Positions 17,009 to 25,163 of a DNA stretch of 64,000 nt are shown here, piece by piece. Position 1 is the first letter of the stretch; each line of letters opens with the position of its first letter. Location: NCBI GenBank assembly GCA_963719465.1, contig OY970386.1, positions 930,001 through 994,000 on the forward strand. The letters run 5' to 3'. Origin of the DNA: JALHUB01 sp963719465 (GTDB lineage: Bacteria > Chloroflexota > Dehalococcoidia > DSTF01 > JALHUB01). Both the position numbers and the translations under genes were made by a program. The notes beneath the pieces are model-generated. The model was not told the origin of the DNA and did no database searches. It was given only the letters and a program-made list of their open reading frames with translations.

Positions 17009-17803
17009 GTGCCTTACGACGCAATTCTGTACGAAAAGCGAGACGGAATCGCCGTCATCACGCTGAACCGGCCGGAGAAGCTGAACGCCTGGTCGTTGCA
17101 GATGGCGGCTGAGGTTGCGGAGGCGCTGGCCGACGCGAACGATGACCCGAGCATCGGCGTCGTGCTGTTCAGGGGTGCGGGCAGCTCGTTCTGCGCGGGC
17201 GCCGACATCCGCGAGTTCAAGGAGCGCGCCGACGCCCAAGACGCCGGCGTCGAGGTGCCGAGAGCAAGAAGCGACTTCCCATCGCTGGGCAAGCTGCTTC
17301 ACTACGGCAAGCCGAGCATCGCTGCCATCCACGGCTACGCGATGGGGATCGGCGTGACGCTGCCGATGAACTGCGACATGCGCATCGCGGCGGAGAGCGC
17401 GCGGCTGAACACGCAGTTTCTGAACGTCGGGCTGACGCCGGAGTTCGGCTCCACGTACGTCCTGCCGCGCATGCTTGGGCTGGCGAAGGCGTGCGAGCTG
17501 GTGTACATGCCGATGACGTTCGACGCGCGGCAGGCGCTGGAGATGGGATTCGTCAGCCGCGTCGTGCCGGACGACCGCCTGCTGGAAGAGGCGATGGGCA
17601 TCGCCGCGGTAATCGCCAAGCGGCCGCCGATTGCGCTGCGGAAGGCGAAAGAGACGATCTACCGCAACCTCGACAGAACCTACGATGAGGCCCTGCAATA
17701 TGAGACCGCCGCTTTCGGCGAGTGCATGTCGACGGCGGAGCACCGCGAGGGCATACGGGCGTTCCTGGAGCGTCGCGAGCCCGACTTCCGGCGGCTGGAC
17801 TAA
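17009..17803 (+). CDS. Enoyl-CoA hydratase/isomerase family protein
   Basis: GTG start with AGAGGG upstream. The 264-residue crotonase-fold protein has ITLNRPEKLNAWSLQM at the N-terminus and the oxyanion-hole segments FCAGADIREF (about 64-73) and HGYAMGIGVTLPMNCDMRIA. The position of the hydratase Glu is occupied in LTPEFGSTYVLPRMLG; the usual second catalytic acid is less clear, so hydratase, isomerase or a related activity remain possible. It hydrates the enoyl-CoA made by the flanking dehydrogenases. Fourteen bases separate it from the next gene. Confidence 0.9.
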   Translation: MPYDAILYEKRDGIAVITLNRPEKLNAWSLQMAAEVAEALADANDDPSIGVVLFRGAGSSFCAGADIREFKERADAQDAGVEVPRARSDFPSLGKLLHYGKPSIAAIHGYAMGIGVTLPMNCDMRIAAESARLNTQFLNVGLTPEFGSTYVLPRMLGLAKACELVYMPMTFDARQALEMGFVSRVVPDDRLLEEAMGIAAVIAKRPPIALRKAKETIYRNLDRTYDEALQYETAAFGECMSTAEHREGIRAFLERREPDFRRLD

Positions 17804-17817
17804 CGAGGGGACGTTTC

Positions 17818-18993
17818 ATGGACCTGAGGGACTCTCCTGAAGAAGCGGCGTTTCGGAAAGAGGTCGTCGACTTCATCGATAAGGAGTCGCCGCGGGTTGT
17901 GCCCGGGGCCTCATTCCAGACGCTGGCGGAACAGGGGCAGAACTGGTTCAGGAAGCTCTCCGAGCGGGGCTGGATAGCGCCCGCCTGGCCGAAGGAGTAC
18001 GGCGGCGCCGGGATGAGCCAGCTAGAGCAGTTCATCTTCAACGAGGAGATGGCGATTCACCGCGCGCCACGGCCGATGCACCTGATCATCGGGCTGGGGC
18101 TCGCCGGACCGACGATCATCGTCCACGGCAACGAAGAGCAGAAGAGGCGCTGGCTGCCGGGCGTGCTGGCGGGCACCGACATATGGTGTCAGGGCTACTC
18201 CGAGCCGGAAGCCGGCTCCGACCTGGCGTCGCTGCGGACGCGGGCGGTGAGGGACGGCGACGACTACGTGCTGAACGGCCAGAAGATCTGGAGCACGCTC
18301 GCCCACGTGGCGAGGTGGATGATCTGTCTGGCCCGCACCGACCCGGAAGCGCCGAAGCACAGGGGCATCACCTACTTCGTCCTCGACATGAAGTCGCCTG
18401 GGATCGAGGTGCGCGGTCTGACGAACATGGCGAACACGCACGAGTTCAACGAGATCTTCCTGGACAACGTGCGAGTGCCGAAAGAGAACGTGATCGGAGA
18501 GGAGAACCGCGGCTGGTACGTCGGCATGACGACGCTCGACTTCGAGCGCTCCAGCGTCGGCTCGGCCGTGGGAATGCGGCAGGAGGTGGAGGAGATGATC
18601 GAGTACGCGATCGAGTATCGCCACACTCCCATCTCCGTCCTCGACGCCCGGCCGCTGTTGCGGCTGGAGCTGGCGGACCGGCTGATCGAGGCAGAGGCGG
18701 GACGGATGCTGTCCTACCGCATCGCCAGCATGCAGAATCGCGGCCTGATCCCGAACTACGAGGCGTCGCTCTTGAAGGTGTTCGCGGCGGAGCTGCACCA
18801 GCGCATCGCCCGCACGAAGACGAGCGTCCTGGGGATGTACGCGCAGCTGATGCCGGGCGAGCCAAAGGCGCCGCACTTCGGCGCCTGGGCGCACCAGTAC
18901 CTGCGGTCCGTCGGCTACACGATCGAAGCCGGGACGTCGGAGATACAACGGAACATCATCGCGCAGAGGGGCCTCGGGCTGCCGAGGGACTGA
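17818..18993 (+). CDS. Acyl-CoA dehydrogenase
   Basis: The ATG at 17818 follows GAGGGGACG and starts MDLRDSPEEAAFRKEVVDF; a longer in-frame frame overlaps the hydratase and is not needed. The 391-residue protein resembles the first dehydrogenase of the cluster. It has WCQGYSEPEAGSDLASLRTR and GQKIWSTLAHVARWMI, then EAGTSEIQRNIIAQRGLGLP at the end. The shared LDFERSSV and ENRGWYVGMTTLDF segments mark it as a close paralogue of the 15830 gene, with a different substrate pocket. Substrate unknown. Confidence 0.92.
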   Translation: MDLRDSPEEAAFRKEVVDFIDKESPRVVPGASFQTLAEQGQNWFRKLSERGWIAPAWPKEYGGAGMSQLEQFIFNEEMAIHRAPRPMHLIIGLGLAGPTIIVHGNEEQKRRWLPGVLAGTDIWCQGYSEPEAGSDLASLRTRAVRDGDDYVLNGQKIWSTLAHVARWMICLARTDPEAPKHRGITYFVLDMKSPGIEVRGLTNMANTHEFNEIFLDNVRVPKENVIGEENRGWYVGMTTLDFERSSVGSAVGMRQEVEEMIEYAIEYRHTPISVLDARPLLRLELADRLIEAEAGRMLSYRIASMQNRGLIPNYEASLLKVFAAELHQRIARTKTSVLGMYAQLMPGEPKAPHFGAWAHQYLRSVGYTIEAGTSEIQRNIIAQRGLGLPRD

Positions 18994-19013
18994 GCGCGAA
19001 GGAGGAATGACGG

Positions 19014-19553
19014 ATGTCTCCCATGGGAGCAAAGCTCTCGCCCACAGAAAAGGAGGCGCTACTGCGCGATTTGTGGGTGGCCCACGACGGGCAGTGGTTC
19101 TTGAAGACAGCCGGGGAGTACGGATTCGGCATAGCCAACAAGATGAACATGATCGTGGTCAAATCGATGGGAAGGAAAGAGGCCAAGGAGCTGATGGACC
19201 GCACCGGAAGCCGGATCGCCAGCGTAGACGACGCTGTGCAGTTCTTGCGGATGGGAAGCGATCTCTACTGGCCGGAGGAACACGAGGCGGAGATAGAGGC
19301 TATGGCCGACGGCACCGTCGTTGGGCGCATCCTGCACTGCTTCGTGTGGGCGAACGTCAATCGGGGCGGGGGCGTCAAGTATTACCAATGCGCCGCGCCT
19401 ACCCGCTTTGAAGGCTGGGTGGAGGCGATGGGCGTGCCGGCCGAGGTGAAGGGCTCCGGCGAATGCGCGACCTGCAACGGAAGCTGCGTCATCTCCTTCC
19501 GGTTCGGCGGGCCCGCGTCGAAGGCCGGTGACGGCAACTCACAGCGGAACTAA
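19014..19553 (+). CDS. Small Cys-containing protein, DUF6125-like
   Basis: The ATG follows AGGAGG eight bases upstream. The 179-residue protein begins LSPTEKEALLRDLWVAHDGQ and has WFLKTAGEYGFGIANKMN. It ends in a Cys-rich stretch, GECATCNGSCVISF, after a conserved-looking YYQCAAPTRFEGWVEAMG. This resembles the small family I know as DUF6125, with no established function; the assignment is from memory. The gene lies inside the acyl-CoA dehydrogenase run and is probably co-transcribed. The clustered Cys residues could bind metal, which is an inference. Confidence 0.65.
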   Translation: MSPMGAKLSPTEKEALLRDLWVAHDGQWFLKTAGEYGFGIANKMNMIVVKSMGRKEAKELMDRTGSRIASVDDAVQFLRMGSDLYWPEEHEAEIEAMADGTVVGRILHCFVWANVNRGGGVKYYQCAAPTRFEGWVEAMGVPAEVKGSGECATCNGSCVISFRFGGPASKAGDGNSQRN

Positions 19554-19643
19554 CGGTCGCCGCCGATGGCGTCGCGACCGCGAAGATAGACCAAATCGAG
19601 ACAGAACGGCTCGAAGAGAGTCGCAGTAGGAAAGGAGCCAAGA

Positions 19644-20780
19644 ATGGACCTGGGTCTTAGCGAAGAGCAAGAGCTGCTCAAGAACTTTGCGCGCGACTTC
19701 CTGGAGAAGGAGTGCACGGAAGCGCTCGTCCGGGAGATGGAGGAGGACGAGAAGGGCTACTCACCGGCGCTGTGGAAGGGCATGGCCGACCAGGGCTGGT
19801 GCGGGCTCATCATCCCGCCGGAGCAGGGCGGCAGCGGCATGGGGTTTATGGACCTGGCGGTGCTGACGGAGGAGTTCGGCCGGGCGCTGGTGCCGGGGCC
19901 GTTCCTCTCGACGCAGGTGGGCGGCGCGATCCCGCTGCTCGGCTGGGGGACGGACGTACAGAAGAGCACGCACCTGCCGAAGATCGCTTCCGGCGAGGAG
20001 ATGTGGACGCTGGCCATGACGGAGCCGTCGGCGCGCTTCGACGCCGAGGGCGTGCAGATGGAGGCGAAGGTCGAGGGCGACAAGCTGGTGCTGAACGGCA
20101 CGAAGCTCTTCGTCCGGGACGCCAACGTCGCGAACTTCATGACGGTCGCGGTCCGGACGAGCAAGGGCGCGAAGGCTGAGGACGGAATCACGCTGGTCGT
20201 CGTCGACGCGAAGAGCGCGGGCATCAGCATCACGCAGCTCAAGACGATCGGCAGCGACAAGCAGTGCGAGGTGAAGTTCGAGAACGTCAGCGTGCCGAAG
20301 GCGAACGTCATCGGCGAGGTCGACAAGGGCTGGCCGATCGCCAAGCAGCTGTTGCTGAAGGCGGCGGCGCTGGAGTCGGCCTACCTCATCGGGCTGGCAC
20401 AGGCGGACTTCGAGATCACCGTTAACTACGCCAAGGAGCGCGTGCAGTTCGGGCGGCCGATCGGCAGCTTCCAGGCGATCCAGCATAAGTGCGCCGACAT
20501 GGTGACCGACGCCGACAGCGCGCGCTTCCTGGTTTACCGCGCTGCCTGGGCGGTGGCCGAAGGCGAGCCGGACGCGGAGCAGGCGGTGCACATGGCGAAG
20601 GCGTGGGCGAATGACGCAACGCGCCGGGTGGTGGCGAACGGCCAGCAGATCCACGGCGGCATCGGCTTTACAAAGGACTACAAGATCCAGCTCTACTTCC
20701 GTCGTCAGAAGATGGCGGACCTTATGTGGGGCGACACCGATTTCCACCGGGAGATGGTGGCGCAGTCGCTGGGCATGTAG
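19644..20780 (+). CDS. Acyl-CoA dehydrogenase, shorter type
   Basis: The ATG follows AGGAAAGGAGCC. The 378-residue protein has the dehydrogenase fold but is more divergent from the two upstream paralogues. Its middle segment is WTLAMTEPSARFDAEGVQME rather than the SEPxAGSDL type. Late in the chain are ERVQFGRPIGSFQAIQHKCA (about 262-281) and NGQQIHGGIGFTKDYKIQLY, which are typical of the family. The usual C-terminal SNEIQR-type motif is absent, as in FadE-like two-component or short forms. It closes the cluster and is followed by a terminator. Confidence 0.9.
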   Translation: MDLGLSEEQELLKNFARDFLEKECTEALVREMEEDEKGYSPALWKGMADQGWCGLIIPPEQGGSGMGFMDLAVLTEEFGRALVPGPFLSTQVGGAIPLLGWGTDVQKSTHLPKIASGEEMWTLAMTEPSARFDAEGVQMEAKVEGDKLVLNGTKLFVRDANVANFMTVAVRTSKGAKAEDGITLVVVDAKSAGISITQLKTIGSDKQCEVKFENVSVPKANVIGEVDKGWPIAKQLLLKAAALESAYLIGLAQADFEITVNYAKERVQFGRPIGSFQAIQHKCADMVTDADSARFLVYRAAWAVAEGEPDAEQAVHMAKAWANDATRRVVANGQQIHGGIGFTKDYKIQLYFRRQKMADLMWGDTDFHREMVAQSLGM

Positions 20781-20801
20781 GGCGTCAAGACAGCAAACGA
20801 A

Positions 20802-20835
20802 ATGGGGGCCGTCCAGCGGGGCGGCCCTCATTTCT
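20802..20835 (+). terminator. Rho-independent terminator of the acyl-CoA cluster
   Basis: The stem ATGGGGGCCG / CGGCCCTCAT has one G-T wobble and a short loop, followed by TTTCT. It lies 22 bases after the dehydrogenase stop. Confidence 0.8.
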
Positions 20836-20888
20836 ATAGGTTGAGATGGGGCACCCCACAGGTTCGAGACCATTCCCACGCACTAATG

Positions 20889-20894
20889 TATAAT
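20889..20894 (+). promoter_or_regulatory. Consensus -10 element before htpX
   Basis: A perfect TATAAT 64 bases before the htpX ATG. No good -35 lies 16-18 bases upstream, so the promoter assignment is partial. Confidence 0.45.
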
Positions 20895-20958
20895 AGATGC
20901 GGATATGACCCCGATTCGGCGGGCTTCGGATTGTCCGACAGTCGGGGGGAGGAAAGAG

Positions 20959-21825
20959 ATGAATAATCTGAAGACGTTCTTCTTGTTCGCCCTGCTGACG
21001 TCGATTCTCGTCGCCGTCGGCTGGGCAATCGGCGGCTACTCCGGCATGATCATCTTCCTGGTGCTGGCGGCGGTGCTCAACTTCTCGTCGTACTGGTTCT
21101 CCGACAAGCTGGCGCTGAAGGCGTCCGGCGCGAAGGAGGTGACGGCGGAGCAGGAGCCGCGTCTGCACGCCATCGTCGACGAGGTGGCGCACCTGGCGAT
21201 GATTCCCAAGCCGCGCGTGTACATCATCAACACCGACACGCCGAACGCCTTCGCGACGGGCCGCAACGCCGACCACGCGGCGGTGGCCGTGACAACCGGC
21301 ATCGCGCGCATCCTCGACGAACGGGAGCTGCGCGGCGTCCTCGGGCACGAGCTGGGGCACATCCGCGACCACGACATTCTCATCTCGACGGTCGTGGCGA
21401 CGGTCGCTGGCGCGATCACTATGATCGCCTGGATGCTGCAGTGGAGCCTGATCTTCGGCGGCGGACGGCGAGGCGGTCGCGACAACCCGCTCGGCATCAT
21501 AGCGCTGCTGGCGACGGTCATCCTGGCGCCGATTGCGGCGACGATCATCCGAATGGCGATCTCGCGGTCGCGCGAGTTCCAGGCGGACGCGACGGGCGCG
21601 CGGATGGTGCACGATCCGGAGGCGCTGGCGAGCGCTCTCCTGAAGCTGAACCAGGGCGTGCAGATGCGGCCGATGGCGGAGACGGGCGTGTCGCAGGCGA
21701 CGGCACACTTGTACATCGTCAATCCGTTCCGCGGCCAAGGGATGACGAACCTCTTCGCGACTCACCCGCCGATCGAAGAGCGCGTGCGGCGACTGTACGC
21801 GATGGCGGGGCTGGCTTACCGCTAA
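20959..21825 (+). CDS. htpX: HtpX-type membrane zinc metalloprotease
   Basis: The ATG at 20959 follows GGGGGAGGAAAGAG. The 288-residue protein has two N-terminal membrane helices (about 5-55), the M48 zinc motif HELGH in RGVLGHELGHIRDHD (about 130), two further helices (about 145-220) and the third zinc-ligand region SREFQADATGARMV. Length and layout match HtpX, a membrane quality-control protease that cuts misfolded membrane proteins. It stands alone between two terminators. Confidence 0.92.
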   Translation: MNNLKTFFLFALLTSILVAVGWAIGGYSGMIIFLVLAAVLNFSSYWFSDKLALKASGAKEVTAEQEPRLHAIVDEVAHLAMIPKPRVYIINTDTPNAFATGRNADHAAVAVTTGIARILDERELRGVLGHELGHIRDHDILISTVVATVAGAITMIAWMLQWSLIFGGGRRGGRDNPLGIIALLATVILAPIAATIIRMAISRSREFQADATGARMVHDPEALASALLKLNQGVQMRPMAETGVSQATAHLYIVNPFRGQGMTNLFATHPPIEERVRRLYAMAGLAYR

Positions 21826-21847
21826 CAAGATAACGGCTTCAACCGAC

Positions 21848-21878
21848 AAAGGCCGGCAGCTTTGGGCGCCGGCCTTTT
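21848..21878 (+). terminator. Rho-independent terminator of htpX
   Basis: AAAGGCCGGC / GCCGGCCTTT hairpin with a 10-base loop and a T run, 22 bases after the stop. Confidence 0.88.
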
Positions 21879-21970
21879 CGCGTCTTCGGAACGACACACC
21901 GGGTATGCCAAACGGTCGATAGCGGATAATGGAGGGATGCCGATGATTCCAGCAGAGCGGAGGGAATGTC

Positions 21971-22420
21971 TTGAGAACAAAGGCTCTACTGGCCGTCATG
22001 CCCGGCGTCTGTGCTGTCGGGCTGTTCGCGGGCGCGTGCGGGGCGAAGCTGCCCGACCCATCATCCTGGGCGACCGCCGTGACGCCGTCGACGAGCGCGG
22101 ATGCCACCAGCGTCCCCTCGGCGGTGGCGACGCTTCCGACATGGCAGGCGAACCCGCCGAAGAGCGAGCCGGACGACGAGGTATTCCGGGAGGTCGCGGT
22201 CAAGTCGTGCCTGGACCAGGCACAGGGGGAGGGCACGTCCGCAGACCAGGCGGAGGCGTACTGCGACTGCGCCGTCGATGAGGTCATGAAGAACATGACT
22301 TCGGACGAGCTTCGGCAGATCGGCAAGGCGGGCCTGTCGGGGAATCAGGCGCTTCCGCCGGGAATCGATCAGAAGCTGACGGATGCCATTTCGGCCTGCG
22401 TCGATAATCTGACGCAGTAA
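21971..22420 (+). CDS. Small lipoprotein with Cys motif
   Basis: TTG start preceded by GGAGGG. The 149-residue protein has a lipoprotein signal with lipobox LFAGAC (Cys near residue 19), a Thr/Ser/Pro linker, and a C-terminal helical domain (about 75-149). That domain contains four Cys in SCLDQAQ, AYCDCAVDEV and SACVDNL. The YCDCAVDEVM segment resembles small secreted proteins of unknown function in many bacteria. It stands alone between two terminators. Confidence 0.75.
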   Translation: MRTKALLAVMPGVCAVGLFAGACGAKLPDPSSWATAVTPSTSADATSVPSAVATLPTWQANPPKSEPDDEVFREVAVKSCLDQAQGEGTSADQAEAYCDCAVDEVMKNMTSDELRQIGKAGLSGNQALPPGIDQKLTDAISACVDNLTQ

Positions 22421-22446
22421 GCATCCCAACACCGTCGAAACGAAGC

Positions 22447-22474
22447 GAGGCCGGCGTCGCGAGGCGCCGGCCTT
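22447..22474 (+). terminator. Rho-independent terminator
   Basis: GGCCGGCG / CGCCGGCC stem with an eight-base loop, followed by TTCG; the T run is weak. Confidence 0.65.
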
Positions 22475-22571
22475 CGCCTTACCGAGAGTGCAGAGCCTCG
22501 GCCACGTCATTTCTTCCCGATCCACAACATCGGTTATATTGGGTGGGAAGCCGTCGGGAAAGGATGGAGCC

Positions 22572-22913
22572 ATGGACGATTGCCTGTTTTGTCGGATGGC
22601 GTCAGGTGAGATCAAGGTGGACAACCTGTACGAGGACGACCTGCTGTTCGCCATCGACGATATCAACCCGCGGGCGCCGGTGCACTTCATGGTCATCCCC
22701 AAGGAGCACATCCGCTCGCTGGTCGACGTGACGGAAGCGCACATGCCGCTGCTCTTCCATATGATCCAGGTCGCGAAGGAGCTTGCCGCCCAGAAGGGCG
22801 TGGCGGAGAGCGGCTATCGGGTGGCGATGAACGTCGGGCTGGAGGGCGGGCAGGTGATCATGCACCTGCACATGCACGTCCTGGGCGGGCGCGTCCTGCA
22901 TGCCGAAGGCTGA
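22572..22913 (+). CDS. HIT family nucleotide-binding protein
   Basis: The ATG at 22572 begins MDDCLFCRMASGEI, the usual start of HIT proteins with the Cys-x-x-Cys pair, after GGAAAGGATGGAG. The 113-residue protein carries the histidine triad HLHMHVLGG near its C-terminus. HIT proteins hydrolyse or transfer nucleotidyl groups (AMP-lysine, dinucleoside polyphosphates and similar). It overlaps the HD-domain gene by 14 bases. Confidence 0.92.
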   Translation: MDDCLFCRMASGEIKVDNLYEDDLLFAIDDINPRAPVHFMVIPKEHIRSLVDVTEAHMPLLFHMIQVAKELAAQKGVAESGYRVAMNVGLEGGQVIMHLHMHVLGGRVLHAEG

Positions 22914-23484
22914 TCGACGGGACGCGGAGGCGGCGCTCCGGCGCGAGGTCGAGCGCCTGCCGGACGGGCTGCGACAGCACGTCGAGCGGGTGGTGGCGGA
23001 GGCGGAGGGCCTGGCGCGGCGCCACGGCGTCGACGAGGCGAGCGTGCGGCTGGCGGTGCTCGGGCACGACCTGCTGAGGCTGGCCCCACGCCAGGAGTTC
23101 CTCAAGCAGGCGCGGGAAGCGGGCATCGAGCCGAACGAGGCGGAGCGGGCGGAGCCGCTGCTGCTGCACGGCCCGCTCGCTGCGCGACTGCTCGCCGAGC
23201 GCTTCGGCGTCGACGACGCGGCGGTGCTGGACGCGGTGCGCTATCACTCGACAGGCCGCGCCGGGATGTCGGACGTCGAGAAGGTAGTGTTTCTGGCGGA
23301 CAAGACGGAGCCGGACGAACTGAGGCACCACCCGGAGTGGCGCGAGGTGCGGGACCTGGCGGAGCGCGACCTGGACGCGGCGATGGCGCGGGGGCTGTCG
23401 CTGCTGGTGGAGCAGGCGAATCAACAGGGCTGGACGGTGGATCCGGACGTGCTGGCAGCGCGGGAGCAGTACGCTCGGTCGTAA
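22900..23484 (+). CDS. HD-domain hydrolase, YqeK-like
   Basis: The 194-residue protein has an HD phosphohydrolase fold. It shows HVERVVAEAEGLARRHGV (first His), VLGHDLLRLAP with the HD pair (about 46-56), HGPLAARLLAERFGV, and RYHSTGRAGMSDVEKVVFLA followed by DKTEP. The HSTGRxxMS...KVVFLADKTEP part is characteristic of YqeK, a symmetrical Ap4A hydrolase. Its start overlaps the HIT gene, so the two are probably co-translated and may act on the same dinucleotide pool. The assignment to YqeK is strong by motif but not proven. Confidence 0.82.
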   Translation: MPKADRRDAEAALRREVERLPDGLRQHVERVVAEAEGLARRHGVDEASVRLAVLGHDLLRLAPRQEFLKQAREAGIEPNEAERAEPLLLHGPLAARLLAERFGVDDAAVLDAVRYHSTGRAGMSDVEKVVFLADKTEPDELRHHPEWREVRDLAERDLDAAMARGLSLLVEQANQQGWTVDPDVLAAREQYARS

Positions 23485-23507
23485 GGGGTCCTGTTTATCG
23501 TGGGACT

Positions 23508-23876
23508 CTAGTCGCCGCCCTCGAACCGGGGGCTGACTGGCGAGTACGCGCGTCTCTTCCGGTACCTGGCGATTTCGTCCGAAACCTCGACGAGCGCCGC
23601 CCTTGCCGCCGGGCAGTACGGTGAGAAGTAGGACTCCTCAAGCGCCGCCCGGCCCAGCTCTGCGACCAGGTTCAGCGGCTCGTTCACGAGGGCGTCCCTC
23701 AGCAGCCTTAGCAAGGCTTCGAACAGCGGGTTGACCTCGACGGAGAGGACTGCCAGTGTCGAGCGGTCCACCTCCACTTCGACCACAAGGGACTCATTCT
23801 GATTGGCGCCTCGCGGCAGCCTTGCCATTCCCGCGAAGACGAGAGCTTTCAGGCTACGCTCACGCCGTGAGACCAT
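23508..23876 (-). CDS. DUF3870 family protein
   Basis: The 122-residue protein has the layout of DUF3870: LVFAGMARLPRGANQNESLV, a VEVEVDRSTLAVLSVEV strand and a late FSPYCPAARAALVEVS segment. Function unknown. Its upstream region was split by the IS481 element, which begins 64 bases before the ATG. The palindrome at 24996-25015 would lie about 80 bases before this gene if the element and one target copy were removed. The gene converges on the YqeK-like gene. Confidence 0.7.
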   Translation of the reverse strand: MVSRRERSLKALVFAGMARLPRGANQNESLVVEVEVDRSTLAVLSVEVNPLFEALLRLLRDALVNEPLNLVAELGRAALEESYFSPYCPAARAALVEVSDEIARYRKRRAYSPVSPRFEGGD

Positions 23877-23924
23877 CCTTGCACCCCAACTACGTCGCGC
23901 CGCCTAAGTATAGCGGCCTCTCGT

Positions 23925-23939
23925 GCTGATTGCAATGAG
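23925..23939 (+). repeat. Target-site duplication, left copy
   Basis: GCTGATTGCAATGAG, 15 bases, directly abutting the left inverted repeat of the IS element; repeated exactly at 24967-24981. Confidence 0.93.
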
Positions 23940-24966
23940 TGTAGGGTTTCAGGAGATGTGAGACAGAAGGGAGGTGAATAACGTCGGGCCTGGGCTGTAG
24001 GCTAACGGAAAACGAAGCCCAATAACCTACAGGAGGCCCGACATGCACAAAGCTCGCACACCCTGGCCCATCCAGACAAGAGCCGCCTACATCGCTGCGT
24101 TCGAGGAGGCGCGTCGGCAGTATCCCAGGCTCAGCGCCCGCATCTTTTGCCAGGCGGGAGAGGTGCCCCATTCGACCTTCTCTCGCTGGTGGGCGGCCTG
24201 GCGACGCCACGACAGGAGAGCGCTATCAGACCGCTCCCGCAGGCCTCACCGCTCGCCTACGGCCCTTTCAGGGCATGTTCTAGACATCATCCGCGGCGCC
24301 CATCGTAAATTCGGCTTCGGAGTAAAGAGGCTCCACGCGTATCTGACAAAGGCCGGGCTGATTACCTGCAGCGTTTCCAGTGTCTACAGAGTTCTCCGTC
24401 GCGCCGGCGCCCTCCTTGCCTGTCCCCGTAAACCTAAGCGTCTCTGGCTGCACTACGCCAAAGCTTCCCCCGGTGATCGGGCTCAGATGGACCTGCTCTA
24501 TCTGCCGGAGGGTCGCTACCAACTGACCCTGGTCGACGATTGCAGCCGCGTTCTTGCCGCAACGGTTCTTTCCAGGCGCACCTGCGCCGCTGTCTGCAAA
24601 GCCCTGCCGTGCCTCCTGGAGACCATCCCGTTCGCAATTCGCTGCCTCCAGACTGATAACGGCCCTGAATTCTCAGGCGACCTCACTGCCCTTCTGAGGC
24701 GAAGAGGCATTCGCCACGTCCGGATCAGACCCAGGACGCCTCATCTCAATGGCAAGGTGGAGAGAGTGCAGAGGACGATGCGAGAGGAGTTCTGGGATGG
24801 CGTTCTGGCGGGAACGGTCTTGGAGTGGGAGAAGGGGTTGCAGGCGTATGTGCGCTTCTACAACAAGAAACGGCTGCACAGTGCTCTTGGCTACAGCGCG
24901 CCGCTCGTGTACGCTCAGGAGCGTCTACCTCAGGCCCGGATCTACCACATCTCCTGAAACCCTACA
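23940..24966 (+). mobile_element. Intact IS481-type insertion sequence, 1027 bp
   Basis: The element is bounded by perfect 21-base inverted repeats, 23940-23960 (starting TGTAGGGTTTC) and 24946-24966 (ending GAAACCCTACA). It contains one transposase gene that fills almost all of it. It is flanked by a 15-base direct repeat, within the 4-15 base range known for IS481 insertions. Perfect ends, an intact gene and identical target copies indicate a recent, probably active insertion. Confidence 0.93.
24043..24957 (+). CDS. IS481 family transposase (DDE integrase)
   Basis: The ATG follows ACAGGAGGCCCGAC. The 304-residue protein has an N-terminal helix-turn-helix pair (about 15-75, with GEVPHSTFSRWWAAWRRHDR). 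A DDE catalytic core follows: first Asp in AQMDLLYLPEGRY, second in LQTDNGPEFSG, Glu in HLNGKVERVQRTMREEFW. The C-terminal YVRFYNKKRLHSALGYSAP is typical of IS481/IS3 integrases. It is the only gene of the element and appears intact. Confidence 0.92.
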   Translation: MHKARTPWPIQTRAAYIAAFEEARRQYPRLSARIFCQAGEVPHSTFSRWWAAWRRHDRRALSDRSRRPHRSPTALSGHVLDIIRGAHRKFGFGVKRLHAYLTKAGLITCSVSSVYRVLRRAGALLACPRKPKRLWLHYAKASPGDRAQMDLLYLPEGRYQLTLVDDCSRVLAATVLSRRTCAAVCKALPCLLETIPFAIRCLQTDNGPEFSGDLTALLRRRGIRHVRIRPRTPHLNGKVERVQRTMREEFWDGVLAGTVLEWEKGLQAYVRFYNKKRLHSALGYSAPLVYAQERLPQARIYHIS

Positions 24967-24981
24967 GCTGATTGCAATGAG
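24967..24981 (+). repeat. Target-site duplication, right copy
   Basis: Right copy of the 15-base GCTGATTGCAATGAG repeat, directly after the right inverted repeat. Confidence 0.93.
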
Positions 24982-24995
24982 CACTTCGCCGAGAT

Positions 24996-25015
24996 TTGTT
25001 ACGATTATGTAACAA
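24996..25015. promoter_or_regulatory. Palindromic operator-like site
   Basis: Perfect inverted repeat TTGTTAC-N6-GTAACAA in an AT-rich island. The layout recalls Rex-type operators (TTGTGAA-N6-TTCACAA) but the bases differ. With the IS element removed it would sit about 80 bases upstream of the DUF3870 gene on the minus strand. The rest of 24982-25163 shows nothing else. Confidence 0.45.
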
Positions 25016-25163
25016 TTGCTCCATCGACCCTGCTTCTACTCTGAATCTGCATATGCCTCTTGCGTGTAGAGGTGCTGCTGCGTGCGAGGCTTGACCAGGG
25101 GAATCGAGAGGACGCGGCGGAGGCGCCCGGCGTGCGGGAGTACTAGGCAAGACGATGGTTCGC

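Noticed and set aside
16064..19032. Long antisense open frames opposite the acyl-CoA dehydrogenases
   Set aside because: They are Arg/His-rich shadows of GC-rich coding sequence. The + strand frames have full family motifs.
20861..20885. GGTTCGAGACC, a tRNA T-arm-like string
   Set aside because: No acceptor stem, D-arm or anticodon arm can be drawn around it, and no CCA end is in place.
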